Origin: Pirellulales bacterium | GTDB lineage: Bacteria; Planctomycetota; Planctomycetia; Pirellulales; JALHPA01 | DNA length: 64,000 nucleotides | Direction of reading: 5' to 3' | Assembly (NCBI GenBank): GCA_033762255.1 | Contig: JANRLT010000006.1 | Location: 62,001-126,000, forward strand | Shown: piece by piece, positions 7,737 to 16,976 of the stretch | How the letters are laid out: every line of letters begins with the position of its first letter | Position numbering within the stretch: the first letter of the stretch is position 1 | The notes under the pieces: generated by a model | What the model was told of the DNA's origin: nothing | What the model saw: only the letters and a program-made list of their open reading frames with translations | The model's database searches: none | Translations under genes and position numbers: made by a program

Positions 7737-10700
7737 ATGCTCTTGCGCACACCTTGGTTGGCGGGATTGTTTGCGGCGACGCTGCTCTTTAACCAGGGGT
7801 TTCGCGTTTTGCACGCAGCAGACTCCCCCGCCACACCCAAAGTTGATCGCCAGCCATTAAAAGTGCTGTTAATCGCCGGTGGCTGCTGCCACGATTACAC
7901 CGAACAGGTCAAAATCCTCAGCGAGGGGATTGCCGCGCGGGCCAATGTGCAAGTGACCGTGCATCTGGATCCCAGCACCGGCACCGATGCGAGGTTTAAG
8001 GTTTATGATAGTGAGAATTGGGCCGACGACTATGACGTGGTCATTCACAACGAATGTAACGCCGATGTCAAGGACCCCCAATTTACCCAGCGCATTTTAA
8101 AGCCCCATCACGCGGGCAAACCGGCGGTGGTGATCCACTGCGCCATGCACTGTTACCGCGACGGCACCGACGAATGGTTCAAGTTTTTGGGCGTGACGTC
8201 GCGTGGGCACGGCGCGCATTACCCCTTTACCGTGGTTAATTTGGCGCGGGACAACCCCATCATGGCCAAATTTGGCAAGGAATGGAAAACGCCCAAGGGA
8301 GAGCTGTACCATATCGAAAAAGTGTGGGATACGGCGACTGTGCTAGCCCATGCGGAACGTGAAGGGGACGGGCCGAATAAGACGCTGGACGCCACGATCT
8401 GGACCAACCAGTATGGCCAGGGGCGGGTCTTTGGGACGACGGTCGGCCATTATAACGAAGAAATGTCCGATCCGGTGTTTCTGGATTATGTGACGCGGGG
8501 GCTATTGTGGTCCTGCGACAAACTGAACGACGATTATCTGAAAACCGCCGCGGCAGCGGGGCCAGAACAAGATCAAATCGGGGTAAAATCCCCGGGGAGT
8601 GCTGCGGATGCGCCCCAACCAACCCCCGCGCCGGAGGGCGCTTCCGGCGAAAATGTCGCGGTCGCAACCCCGCTGGATCTGACTCCCCATGAAGCAACGA
8701 TCACCCCCAAAGAAGAACTTCTCAAAGGAATCAAAATTCCCGCCGGATTTAGCGCGCGACTGTTTGCCGCGCCCCCGCGTGTGGGTTACCCCGTGGGGTT
8801 GTGTGTCGCGCCGAATGGGGATGTGTATGTGGCGGTCGATGAGAATAGCTCGATTGACCGCGAACCGAACCGGGGTAGGATTCTCCGCTGCCGCGATACC
8901 AATAAGGACAACGTGGCGGATGATATTACCACGTTTGCCACGCTCGATTCCCCGCGGGGGTTATTCCATGACGGCGCGCGGTTGTATGTCATGCATCCAC
9001 CGACGCTGTCGGTTTTGACCGATGAAAATGGGGACGGCGTCAGCGACAAACAACAGGCGCTGGTCGAGGGATTGGGTTTTGACCTGAAGTTTCGCGGAGC
9101 CGACCACACCACGAATCAACTGCAGATGGGTAGCGATGGCCGGTTGTATATCGCGGTGGGGGATTACGGTTTTACCGCGGCCAAGGATCGTTCAGGTAGA
9201 AAACTAGCCCTGCGCGGCGGAGGGATTGTGCGCGTCGGGACGGATGGCACCGGCCTAGAGATCGTCTCGCGCGGGCAGCGCAATATTTACGATGTGGCGG
9301 TCTCGCCCATGCTGGAACTTTTTACCCGCGACAACACCAACGACGGCGGCGGCTGGGATGTTCGGCTGACGCACGTGCTGCCCGGCGCGCAGTGCGGCTA
9401 TCCGTCGCTGTTTACGAACTTTTCAGCGGAAATCTGGCAGCCCCTGGCGGTTTATGGGGGCGGGTCGCCATGCGGGTCATATTTTATTGACGAGCCGTTG
9501 CTGCCGGGAGAAGTGGGCCGGACGCTGTTGACCTGTGATTGGGGGCGAAACTTTGTGTATCGCCACCCGCTGACACCCGCGGGGGGGAGTTATGTCGCCC
9601 AACAGGCGGAGTTGTTTGAGCTACCGCGGCCGGTAGACATTGACTATGACGGCGCGGGGCGGTTCTTTGTCGCCAGTTGGAAGGACGGAGGCTTTACCTT
9701 TAGCAACGAAAACGTCGGCTATGTGGTCTGTATCCAACATGACGCCACGGCAAAAAACTCCCTGCCGCACGATCCCGCCCAGCAAGATATAGAAACGCTC
9801 ATCGCCGATCTGCAAAGCGAAAGCCACCGCCGTCGCCTCTTTGCCCAATGCGAACTGCAGCGGCGTCTCTTCCCCCTCTCCCCCCGGGAGAGGGATCCTG
9901 TGGCGGACATCACCAACACCAAAAATCCCGCCATGATGCTGGCCAATACCGAACGTGCCAAAATACTTACGACCTTGCGGGAATATTTCTTTGATAAAAA
10001 TATTCCCGCGCCGGGCCGTTTGGCCATCTGGCCCTTGCTGGCTCGGGATCTGCGCGACGCGGGCGAACCCGAGCAGCGGGATTTTATCAATCGCTTGACC
10101 CATCAACTCTTGGCCAATCACGATCCGCTTAGCCCGTTTATCGCACAGATATTGATCCAGCACCCTTTTGCCGAACATGAATTAGCCCCGCAAGCCTTGC
10201 GGCAAATGCTGGCCGATGCCGATCCCCGCGTCCGGTTAAACGCCGTCAGTTATGCGGCTGGTTTGCCGATCTCTCGGTTGCTATTAACCATGCTGGTCAA
10301 ACGCCTGGCCGATGAGGATCCCGCCGTCGCACATCTGGCGGAGCGGACGCTATTACAGTTGGGGGGTAATCTGTCCTCCATTCGCGGTTTTGAGCATCCC
10401 TTTAACACCTCCACGCAAAATCCCGAATTTTTAACCGGACTGATCGCCACACTGGGGACGGGCCTAACCGACGACCAACCCCGGATCGTCGCCGCCACCG
10501 CCCGCATCCTGGGTCAAATTCCCCTCGCCGCCGCCGTGCGGGAACTCACCACGGTTGCCAAATCCTCGCGGGCGACCGACACGCAGCGCGCGGCGGCATT
10601 GGCCGGGCTGTGCCGGGCGTACTTTACCGATAAACAAGCCGGCGAGTGGTGGGGGACCCGCCCCGACACCAGTGGGCCGATGTACGATCCGGCAAAATGG

Positions 10701-11927
10701 TCGGAAAGCGACGCTATCGGCAAAACACTGACTGAACTGCTGGCCGCCGCCGAGGGGGACGCGCGGGGAGCGATCTTACGTGAGCTGATGCGACACAAGA
10801 TTGACCTGCCCGAGTTTTTGCCCGCCGCGCGGCGGTTTGCCCGCCAAAATGCGATCTTTCGGGCGGAGCTTGTCCGATACTTTCAGCGGCGGGAACCGGC
10901 GGAAGAAGACCGGCTGATGTTAAAGGTGGTGGCCATCGATCCCCAGACGCCGCCGGAATTGCGGGCGCTGGCGCTATCGATCTTGTGGCAGCCGGATCCG
11001 GGGAAAGAAAGTTTCAGCGATGGGCTTTCCGCGCTGGCCGCGATCCACCAAGGAGGAGTGGCCGTTGAGCAAATCACTCATTTTGAGAACGAACAATACA
11101 ACGACAATCGCTGGCGGCGGCACGTGGGGGAATTGACCAAATTGCTTGCCGAGAGCCAGGTGCCAGAGGAGCGCGCGATCCTCGTGCAGCTCTTAACGGC
11201 GGCGGCCCGGGGCAAGGAAGAACAGGGAGCTGAGCGCGAACGCTGGATGGCCGCGCAAGGGGAGGTGCGCGCGGCGTTGCGATCGGAAACCTTGGCAACG
11301 ATGGCCCTGGCCGCCATCGCGCGGCAAGAGGCGCGGGAATTTGCCGAGGATGTCCGCGCTTGCTGCAAATCCCCCGACCAGGCCATTCGCGCCGCGGCGG
11401 AGAAAGCCGCCCTGGCCCTGCGGCTAGATCTGGCCGCGGAAAGCAGCGACCAACCGCGAATCGGCCCGCTCAAAGTAGAAGATGTCCTGGCCGCGGCCCT
11501 CAAACTACCCGGCGACCCCGCCCGGGGAGAAACGCATTTTACCCGCCAACAATGCGTCAACTGCCACACCGTAAAAAAGGCCGACTCGCCCAAGGGACCC
11601 TACCTGGGCGATATTGCCAAGCGTTACAAGCGGGCGGAATTGCTGGAAAGCATTCTCAAACCGAGCGCGAAGATCGCGCAAGGGTTTGAGACGCAGTATT
11701 TTGAGCTGGCGGACGGCCTGACGCACGAGGGGTTTGTGGTGCGGGAATCGGCGACGGAGGTGGAGATTCGCAATAGCAAGGGGGAACAGTTTATCTTGCC
11801 CAAGGAAGAGATTGCCAGTCGCGTCAAGCGTGAGCAATCTGTCATGCCCCAAGGAGTGGTGGACCAACTGACCGTAGAGGAACTGGCGTCGTTGGTGGCG
11901 TATTTGGAAGGGCTGATGGGAGAGTGA
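7737..11927 (+). CDS. ThuA / PVC dehydrogenase-like / HEAT / cytochrome c fusion protein
   Basis: 1396 residues from the ATG at 7737; a TTG at 7683 would add 18 residues before the signal peptide (MLLRTPWLAGLFAATLLF) and is not favoured. Order of parts: ThuA-like domain (about 38-270, LKVLLIAGGCCHDYTEQ), Pro/Ala linker, six-bladed sorbosone-dehydrogenase-like propeller of the TIGR02604 type (about 325-670, PAGFSARLFAAPP, DEN.DGVSD, VGDYGF), long HEAT-like helical region (about 690-1220), and a C-terminal heme c domain of the TIGR02603 type with C1273-V-N-C1276-H1277 and a distal MPQG methionine. It is probably an exported electron-transferring sugar-related dehydrogenase; the substrate is unknown. 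An inserted palindrome lies at 9874-9894. Confidence 0.85.
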   Translation: MLLRTPWLAGLFAATLLFNQGFRVLHAADSPATPKVDRQPLKVLLIAGGCCHDYTEQVKILSEGIAARANVQVTVHLDPSTGTDARFKVYDSENWADDYDVVIHNECNADVKDPQFTQRILKPHHAGKPAVVIHCAMHCYRDGTDEWFKFLGVTSRGHGAHYPFTVVNLARDNPIMAKFGKEWKTPKGELYHIEKVWDTATVLAHAEREGDGPNKTLDATIWTNQYGQGRVFGTTVGHYNEEMSDPVFLDYVTRGLLWSCDKLNDDYLKTAAAAGPEQDQIGVKSPGSAADAPQPTPAPEGASGENVAVATPLDLTPHEATITPKEELLKGIKIPAGFSARLFAAPPRVGYPVGLCVAPNGDVYVAVDENSSIDREPNRGRILRCRDTNKDNVADDITTFATLDSPRGLFHDGARLYVMHPPTLSVLTDENGDGVSDKQQALVEGLGFDLKFRGADHTTNQLQMGSDGRLYIAVGDYGFTAAKDRSGRKLALRGGGIVRVGTDGTGLEIVSRGQRNIYDVAVSPMLELFTRDNTNDGGGWDVRLTHVLPGAQCGYPSLFTNFSAEIWQPLAVYGGGSPCGSYFIDEPLLPGEVGRTLLTCDWGRNFVYRHPLTPAGGSYVAQQAELFELPRPVDIDYDGAGRFFVASWKDGGFTFSNENVGYVVCIQHDATAKNSLPHDPAQQDIETLIADLQSESHRRRLFAQCELQRRLFPLSPRERDPVADITNTKNPAMMLANTERAKILTTLREYFFDKNIPAPGRLAIWPLLARDLRDAGEPEQRDFINRLTHQLLANHDPLSPFIAQILIQHPFAEHELAPQALRQMLADADPRVRLNAVSYAAGLPISRLLLTMLVKRLADEDPAVAHLAERTLLQLGGNLSSIRGFEHPFNTSTQNPEFLTGLIATLGTGLTDDQPRIVAATARILGQIPLAAAVRELTTVAKSSRATDTQRAAALAGLCRAYFTDKQAGEWWGTRPDTSGPMYDPAKWSESDAIGKTLTELLAAAEGDARGAILRELMRHKIDLPEFLPAARRFARQNAIFRAELVRYFQRREPAEEDRLMLKVVAIDPQTPPELRALALSILWQPDPGKESFSDGLSALAAIHQGGVAVEQITHFENEQYNDNRWRRHVGELTKLLAESQVPEERAILVQLLTAAARGKEEQGAERERWMAAQGEVRAALRSETLATMALAAIARQEAREFAEDVRACCKSPDQAIRAAAEKAALALRLDLAAESSDQPRIGPLKVEDVLAAALKLPGDPARGETHFTRQQCVNCHTVKKADSPKGPYLGDIAKRYKRAELLESILKPSAKIAQGFETQYFELADGLTHEGFVVRESATEVEIRNSKGEQFILPKEEIASRVKREQSVMPQGVVDQLTVEELASLVAYLEGLMGE
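9874..9894. repeat. CCCTCTCCC/GGGAGAGGG palindrome inside a gene
   Basis: A perfect 9-bp inverted repeat with a 3-bp loop lies inside the coding region and is translated as PLSPRER. The same palindrome core occurs twice between genes at 54357-54482. It keeps the frame open, suggesting a dispersed repeat that was accepted within the protein. Confidence 0.6.
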
Positions 11928-12338
11928 GGGGGCGGGGGAAGTTAGAAGTATGAATGAAGAATGAAGAATGGGGTGGCGGGGGGCAGCTCTAGCGGAGCGC
12001 AATCTTTATAGCTGGCGACAACCCTGCCTAACATTTTTTAATCCAATTTTTCATTCTTCAATGATCCCCATTCGACGCCAGGCAAAGAAAGCCGCCGATG
12101 GCATCGGCGGAACGCGATTCTAGCGAGGCGGGAATCCGGATTTGTTTAGCCGCGACGCGCAGCGGAGCGCGGTGTATTTGGTTGGCTGGCATTTGGCGTT
12201 AGGTTACCTGCGCAGTTCCGGAGGAGCGACATCTTTCTAGCCAACGTATTCTATCCTAATTCCTTTCTTGAATTTTCATTTTAAATGACCCGGGTCAGCG
12301 CGCAGAGGTGTGCTGACGGGAAGAACCATAAAGCATAA
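11928..12338. other. intergenic region with palindrome family F, copy 1
   Basis: No gene seen. It holds an AT/GAA-rich scrap after the ThuA gene (GAATGAAGAATGAAGAATGG at about 11951) with an inverted relative near 12047, and the near-perfect palindrome CCGCCGATGGCATCGGCGG at 12092-12110. That palindrome recurs at 13190-13208. Confidence 0.5.
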
Positions 12339-12803
12339 TCATGCGGGGGCAGTGGATGAATCATCGTCTTCAATGAATTCCACGAATTCATCCAGGTGCT
12401 GAAAGGCAAATTTTTCGATTTGATTGGCAAACTCCGTATCACTAACTTCTGATTCAACGGGTTGCATGAGTTCCAGGTAGACATCCCCGGCATCCGGGTT
12501 CAATTCATACTGCTCATTGCAATCAACAGCATAGGCATGCCTGTCCGCGTGGTACTTGCCAACGACTAGCGTTAAAGAGGCTTGTAATTCCCGGTCATCG
12601 ACAGCATAGCTAGAGTCAAAATAGTGCGACAAACCTCCGCCACAGGTCAAATTGTGATAGGTTAGCACATGTCGGAGCGCACGTTGTATGGGACTCATAT
12701 CATTAAGCTGAACCGAGGAGTGAACGCAATTGATAACAGCGTTCCACACAATCCAAGGAGTTTTAGCGGATTCACTACGTAAAACTTTGATGCGCTTAAC
12801 CAT
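12339..12803 (-). CDS. hypothetical protein, possibly DUF4375-like
   Basis: 154 residues starting at ATG 12803. It is not firmly recognised. The middle (ALRHVLTYHNLTCGGGLSHYFDSS) is faintly reminiscent of the DUF4375/DMP19 pattern, in which a Gly-rich turn precedes an aromatic helix; this is a weak resemblance. The C-terminus is acidic (EFVEFIEDDDSS). No signal peptide or membrane segment is present, so it should be cytosolic. Its base composition is visibly AT-richer than the housekeeping genes nearby, and it stands alone between two repeat-bearing gaps, which suggests acquired or accessory DNA. Confidence 0.55.
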   Translation of the reverse strand: MVKRIKVLRSESAKTPWIVWNAVINCVHSSVQLNDMSPIQRALRHVLTYHNLTCGGGLSHYFDSSYAVDDRELQASLTLVVGKYHADRHAYAVDCNEQYELNPDAGDVYLELMQPVESEVSDTEFANQIEKFAFQHLDEFVEFIEDDDSSTAPA

Positions 12804-13339
12804 GATGATTCTACATATTGGGGATTAACGGTTTGCGATGTAAATTAGGACCACGGTTGCGGCATAAATTAAGCGCGAACGCAAAAAATAAGGGGCGCAC
12901 GATAAATAACTTCCCGGTGAAAACACCCCAAATATCGTGCTAGCAGGCATTCGGAGTATCATAATCCGGGTCCTTATTTTTCGAGCGATCCTAAAATACT
13001 TGCTTTAATAATTGTTCGGCGACCTAGTTCCTAGGCCGCTAACCAATTCGGCAACAGAGTTGCCTCCTACATATTGCCTTCTCCGTGCGCCTGGGTGTCT
13101 TCTCCGTTCCTCCGTGATAAATGCATTTTCCGGTCACGCGGGCCCGCGCTCCAAGGCTAACCAAATTTCTCGCTCCCGCAACTCGCATCCCGCCGATGCC
13201 ATCGGCGGCTTTGTGACGCACATTGCCGAAGCTAGACAAATACCAGCAATCAAACACCAAACATAACTGCGGCAATGAAGTCGCATTCAAAAAATTCAAT
13301 AAACCACTGCGCACATTATCCTCAATCGTTCAAGACCAC
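12804..13339. other. gene-free region with repeat families F and G
   Basis: No credible gene. It contains the palindrome CCGCCGATGCCATCGGCGG (13190-13208) and a TGTCTTCTCCGTTCCTCCG stretch followed by GTGATAAATG (about 13096-13126). The latter recurs at 19930-19980 and, inverted, near 27322-27357. Short ORFs on both strands here are translations of these repeats. Confidence 0.5.
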
Positions 13340-13672
13340 TTATAAACATGCCCTGAGTATCGCAAGTGCATGTTCCGTGAATTCTGATGGCGCGGAGGAA
13401 ATATATTTGGCTTGTCGGGCCTGATAGTCCACGGACTTTGCTTGTTCAATCACGGCAAAGCCTGTCAATGTTGTGTCCTGCGGCACAGCTAAATGAAATG
13501 GAATACCTCGATCCGTATTTGTCAAAGGGCAAACAATGGCCATGCCTGTCGCTTTATTAAAGGCAGAATTGCTCAGAGTCAGTGCGGGACGACGCCCGCG
13601 CTGTTCGTGGCCGGCTTGTGGGTCAAAACTGATCGAAATAAAGTCTCCTTGTGCGGGTGTATAAACCGCCAT
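13340..13672 (-). CDS. mazF: MazF/PemK-type endoribonuclease toxin
   Basis: 110 residues from the ATG at 13672, which has an AAGGAAAGGAAG purine tract just upstream; a TTG two codons earlier is possible but less likely. The sequence fits the family along its length: YTPAQGDFISISFDPQAGHEQRGRRPALTLS, then FNKATGMAIVCPLTNT and IPFHLAVP. The EQRGRRPAL Arg and the CPLTNT Thr correspond to the catalytic Arg and Thr of MazF. MazF cleaves mRNA at short sequence motifs unless held by its antitoxin. The start codon shares one base with the stop of the upstream antitoxin-like gene, so translation is coupled. This is the only intact toxin-antitoxin pair in the window. Confidence 0.88.
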   Translation of the reverse strand: MAVYTPAQGDFISISFDPQAGHEQRGRRPALTLSNSAFNKATGMAIVCPLTNTDRGIPFHLAVPQDTTLTGFAVIEQAKSVDYQARQAKYISSAPSEFTEHALAILRACL

Positions 13673-13896
13673 CACCAAACTTCCTTTCCTTGGGGTGGAC
13701 CAAACTCTTCCTCATTCACCTGAAAGTTGGTTGGCATCTTGTTCAGCAAGGATTCCAGATCAATATTTGCTGGCGGCAGGGTGGTCGAATTCAACGGAAC
13801 GACAACATACACGGTTGCGTTTTCAGGTAAAGCGGCGTTACCGATCAAGCGGACTTGCCCATTCCGCACAATTCCTTCAAACGTTGTTACAGGCAT
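13672..13896 (-). CDS. MazE-like antitoxin partner
   Basis: 74 residues from ATG 13896, chosen over the in-frame start at 13932 because GGAAAG lies at ribosome-binding distance. The N-terminal half (TTFEGIVRNGQVRL, LPENATVYVVVPL) has the swapped-hairpin AbrB/DUF104-like look of many MazF partners. The C-terminal half (LESLLNKMPTNFQVNEEEFG) is acidic and probably the toxin-binding tail. It is placed directly upstream of mazF with a one-base TGATG overlap. It would bind DNA and toxin and repress its own operon, by analogy with the family. Confidence 0.75.
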   Translation of the reverse strand: MPVTTFEGIVRNGQVRLIGNAALPENATVYVVVPLNSTTLPPANIDLESLLNKMPTNFQVNEEEFGPPQGKEVW

Positions 13897-14125
13897 GTTT
13901 GACTTTCCATAAAATCCAGAAAGGTATCTCATTTGAAAATTTATTATAAATCTAGCAATGATTGAGTGATAGTGCCATAGAAACGTGGATTTGGCAACGG
14001 TGACGCCTTCTCCAAATTGCCGCCGTAAACAATGTATTCAATGGTCCCGCATGTCCGCGCTGCGCATACTACCAAAAACCAGTTTCCAAAAAAAACTCCA
14101 CCTTATAAAGGGCTCGCTGAGGCTC

Positions 14126-14183
14126 GACTCCTGCCTCCCACCTCCCGTCTCCCCGCCTCTCGTCTCCCGCCACCTCCCCCTCA
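14126..14183. repeat. degenerate heptanucleotide C/T repeat, tract 1
   Basis: Seven-base units GACTCCT, GCCTCCC, ACCTCCC, GTCTCCC, CGCCTCT and onward run in register into the stop codon of the DUF1501 gene that ends at 14181. The rest of the 13897-14125 gap shows nothing recognisable. Confidence 0.65.
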
Positions 14184-15677
14184 CGCAAATACCTCTTCCA
14201 CCACCCGCCCCGCGATCGCCAAGGGACGCTGCTGCGCGTCCCGCACTTCAGTTTCCGGCGACAGGCCCAGGGCCGCGAACATGGTCGCCGCCAAGTCGTC
14301 TGGGCGGACCGGGTCGCTGGCGGGATACGCCCCGTCCTTGTCGCTGCTGCCGTATACAAAACCGCGCTTGGTTCCCCCGCCCGCCAAGAGCGCCGTGTAA
14401 CACTGCGGCCAATGGTCCCGGCTGGCCTGCCCATTCAGCTTGGGCGTGCGGCCAAACTCACCCACCCAGACGACCAGTGTGTCGTCCAGCAGCCCCTGTT
14501 CCCGCAGGTCGGTCAAAAAAACCGGCAGCGTCTGGTCCAGCAGCGGCAGGTGGAATTTTTCGATAATGGGATACATGTGTGTGTTATTAAAGCCGTGCGT
14601 GTCCCAGCCCCCTTCTTTGGTGCTTTGACCGCCGATCCCCTGGGCAAAGTAAACATTGATAAATTTCACGCCCGCCTGGACCAAGCGGCGGGCCAGGAGC
14701 AGGCTCTGGCCATAGGTGGTGCGGCCGTAGCGGTCGCGCATGGCGGCGGATTCGCTGGAGAGGTCAAACGCCCGCTTGACGGCGTCATTAGTGATGAGCG
14801 CCAGGGCCTTGGCATAGGTTTCGTCCATGTTCTTGGCCGCGGTCGATTGCTCGCGCAGACGCAACTGATCGTCAATGAGAGCTTGCAGCGCGCGGCGGTC
14901 CCGTAGCCGCTCAACCGACACATCGGAAGGCAGGCTCAATTCCGGCAGGCGAAAATCAGCCCCGTTGGGGTCTTCGGTCACCAATAGCGGATCGTGCCGC
15001 TTGCCCAGAAAGCTGGCGTGCTGTCCGGGAGAGACGGAGCCATCGCTAATCACATGCGGCAGCGCGGCAAACGTGGGGACGCCCGGCGCGTTGGGGGACA
15101 GATGATCGACGATGGAGCCGTACGCGGGAAATAGCTCGATGGTGTCCCGCAGACGGATGTCGTCCACCGGCGGAGCCTTGCCCGTCAGGGCGTAGTACGC
15201 GGCGGAGTTATGGTTTTTCATGGTGTGGGTCATGCTTTTGATCAGCGTGACCTGGTCCATGATCTTGGCCATGTTGGGCAATTTGTCACAAACAGGCATT
15301 CCCGGCACGACGCTGGACATCGGGCGAAATTGCCCGCGAATGCCGTCCGGCGCATCGGGCTTCATGTCGAATGTTTCAAACTGCGTGGGCCCCCCCCATT
15401 GAAATAGAAACACCACGCTTTTGGCGGTGGGCTTGCGGGCGGGGAGGGGTTCCATGGCCCGGGCGGTGCCGGGAGTCAATAGGCCCGAGGAAGTTATTCC
15501 CGCAGGCAAAAAATGCTGCATCGTCAGGCCCAGCATCCCCAGGCCACCGATCTGCAGCGCCCGACGCCGCGAAAGCCGCAATTGGCGGAGAGTGGCGGCG
15601 TGCTGGAAAGTAACCGGCAAATCCCCAGCGGACTGGGATAAGTGGTTAAACCCAGAAAGGTTATCATCAGGAGTCAT
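14181..15677 (-). CDS. DUF1501 family protein with Tat signal
   Basis: 498 residues. A twin-arginine signal is present (LSRRRALQIGGLGMLGLTM, about residues 35-53), as usual for DUF1501 proteins. Family motifs include KSVVFLFQWGGPTQFETFDMKPDAPDGIRG near the start of the domain, NHNSAAYYALTG, WDTHGFNNTHMYPIIEK, and VVWVGEFGRTPK near the C-terminus. DUF1501 belongs to the alkaline-phosphatase/sulfatase superfamily, but its substrate is unknown. Most planctomycete copies follow a DUF1549/DUF1553 gene, as the copy at 24065 does; this one has no such partner in the window. It is predicted to be folded before export to the periplasm. Confidence 0.88.
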   Translation of the reverse strand: MTPDDNLSGFNHLSQSAGDLPVTFQHAATLRQLRLSRRRALQIGGLGMLGLTMQHFLPAGITSSGLLTPGTARAMEPLPARKPTAKSVVFLFQWGGPTQFETFDMKPDAPDGIRGQFRPMSSVVPGMPVCDKLPNMAKIMDQVTLIKSMTHTMKNHNSAAYYALTGKAPPVDDIRLRDTIELFPAYGSIVDHLSPNAPGVPTFAALPHVISDGSVSPGQHASFLGKRHDPLLVTEDPNGADFRLPELSLPSDVSVERLRDRRALQALIDDQLRLREQSTAAKNMDETYAKALALITNDAVKRAFDLSSESAAMRDRYGRTTYGQSLLLARRLVQAGVKFINVYFAQGIGGQSTKEGGWDTHGFNNTHMYPIIEKFHLPLLDQTLPVFLTDLREQGLLDDTLVVWVGEFGRTPKLNGQASRDHWPQCYTALLAGGGTKRGFVYGSSDKDGAYPASDPVRPDDLAATMFAALGLSPETEVRDAQQRPLAIAGRVVEEVFA

Positions 15678-15745
15678 AAGCGCGGATTCTCCTGCGGGAA
15701 TGGAGGGGATATGGGATTTTGCGAGCTACTGTTGTCTTGGGGAGG

Positions 15746-15955
15746 TTAACCGTTATGTGAATTGCCGTAGGTCAAAACTTCTTCCACCTGCCGTTTACTA
15801 ACATCGGGAAATCATTCCACAAGGTCATGCACCGTGGCTCCCGTCTCTAAATTCTCAAAGAGTGCCACCGGGACGCGCGTCCCGCTAACCACCCAAGCGC
15901 CACTGTAAATGGCGGGATTTTGGGTGACCGCGGGGCAGTGGGACCAGTTAAACAT
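15746..15955 (-). pseudogene. DUF433 antitoxin-like gene with internal stop
   Basis: The frame from ATG 15955 codes for CPAVTQNPAIYSGAWVVSGTRVPV and TVHDLVE, then TGA at 15812-15814, then FPDVSKRQVEEVLTYG to a TAA at 15746. The DUF433 pattern is continuous across the stop, where the family usually has Trp (WFPG-like), so TGG to TGA is the simplest cause. Comparison with the intact copy at 53982 supports this (TRVPVQALWDYL there, TRVPVALFENL here). DUF433 proteins usually pair with DUF5615 PIN-like toxins; no such toxin is adjacent. Confidence 0.72.
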
Positions 15956-15989
15956 GAAGTCACCTTTTTTTAGCTGTATTCCTTAAATC

Positions 15990-16412
15990 CTACGGCGCGT
16001 ATGGATTATCCGATAGCGGCTTGCGAAATTGCGGTGGTGTGGGTGGTGGGGGCGGGGTAGTATCAATCAGATCCAGATCGGTCAATAGGGCCACTTCGCC
16101 GGGTGGGGAAATCGGAACCGCATAGTTTGACGCGCTAACTAAGATGATGATCAGGCCCAGTACCATAAAGCCCAACGTCGTAAATGTCCCATATAAGCTA
16201 GCATAGTCGCGGTGCATTCCTTGCAAGTGAAAAATCACCCCGGCAATGATCCCCGCGGCAAATGACAAAAAGGGTAAGGCAAACAAAATCCCGCCAAAAA
16301 CGCGGGCCGTTGTCCCCACCAACTGTTTGGTACGCGAGAGTTTGAACTTGCCGTTAATGATGACCAGCAAGCCCATGACTAGGGGTATTCCCAAAAAGGC
16401 ATACAGAATCAT
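15990..16412 (-). CDS. small membrane protein of unknown function
   Basis: 140 residues. Three hydrophobic segments are visible: residues 1-20 (MILYAFLGIPLVMGLLVII), about 36-62 (VFGGILFALPFLSFAAGIIAGVIF) and about 76-97 (FTTLGFMVLGLIIILVSA). The C-terminal tail is cytosolic or periplasmic and proline-rich (TTPPPPPTPPQF). I do not recognise the family. The next gene downstream on the same strand is the broken DUF433 remnant. It is likely real because of the regular membrane topology and codon use matching the neighbours. Confidence 0.6.
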   Translation of the reverse strand: MILYAFLGIPLVMGLLVIINGKFKLSRTKQLVGTTARVFGGILFALPFLSFAAGIIAGVIFHLQGMHRDYASLYGTFTTLGFMVLGLIIILVSASNYAVPISPPGEVALLTDLDLIDTTPPPPPTPPQFRKPLSDNPYAP

Positions 16413-16496
16413 CGCGCCCCCCGCGTGAAAAGATGTGGCAAATTTATGAAAAAAATTGCTTGTTAAATGAGTGCGGGAGTGGAACAGGGGATAAAC

Positions 16497-16724
16497 CTAC
16501 GCCCAATCGCGGCCGCTGGCTTTTTTGATGCGGCGTTCGTAATCGCCGATCAGGCCGCCGACCACATCCCAGCGGTCGGGGCGGCGGACTTCGATATCGC
16601 CTTGCAGGTTGATCCGGACGAGGCAATTTTCGGTCAGGCCAGCGGCCTGCAGTTCCTCGGGCGAGACCTCGCCGGGAGTCAGGATGGACATGAGCGATTT
16701 GCCAGAAAGTTCGATAAAACGCAT
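16497..16724 (-). CDS. small conserved-looking hypothetical protein
   Basis: 75 residues (MRFIELSGKSLMSILTPGEV, LVRINLQGDIEVRRPDRWDVVGGLIGDYERRIKK). The alternating hydrophobic beta pattern and a terminal amphipathic helix suggest a compact cytosolic domain. There are no signal peptide, metal or catalytic motifs. It stands alone between the small membrane protein and the P460-like gene. The family is not recognised. Confidence 0.5.
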   Translation of the reverse strand: MRFIELSGKSLMSILTPGEVSPEELQAAGLTENCLVRINLQGDIEVRRPDRWDVVGGLIGDYERRIKKASGRDWA

Positions 16725-16976
16725 GGTGGTGGTCGTGCTGGAGTGAGTAAAATCCTTGCCCGGCTAGACTTAGCTTAGATTACTACGGTTTGCCGGGTCA
16801 AGCAAGCAGTGGGGGGGCGGAATGGGGTTTGTCGTGGACTTGTTACTATGAATTTACAGAGATTCCCGCGGTCGGACTGTATCCTGGAATAGTAGGTGTA
16901 AGAATTATCCGTTCCGTGGTCCTTCGAGAGTTGCCAAATTGGCAAATCATAGCAAACTTTTTCTAGGAGATTTGTG

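Noticed and set aside
13012-13314. ORFs on both strands
   Set aside because: They cover repeat families F and G and overlap each other on opposite strands.
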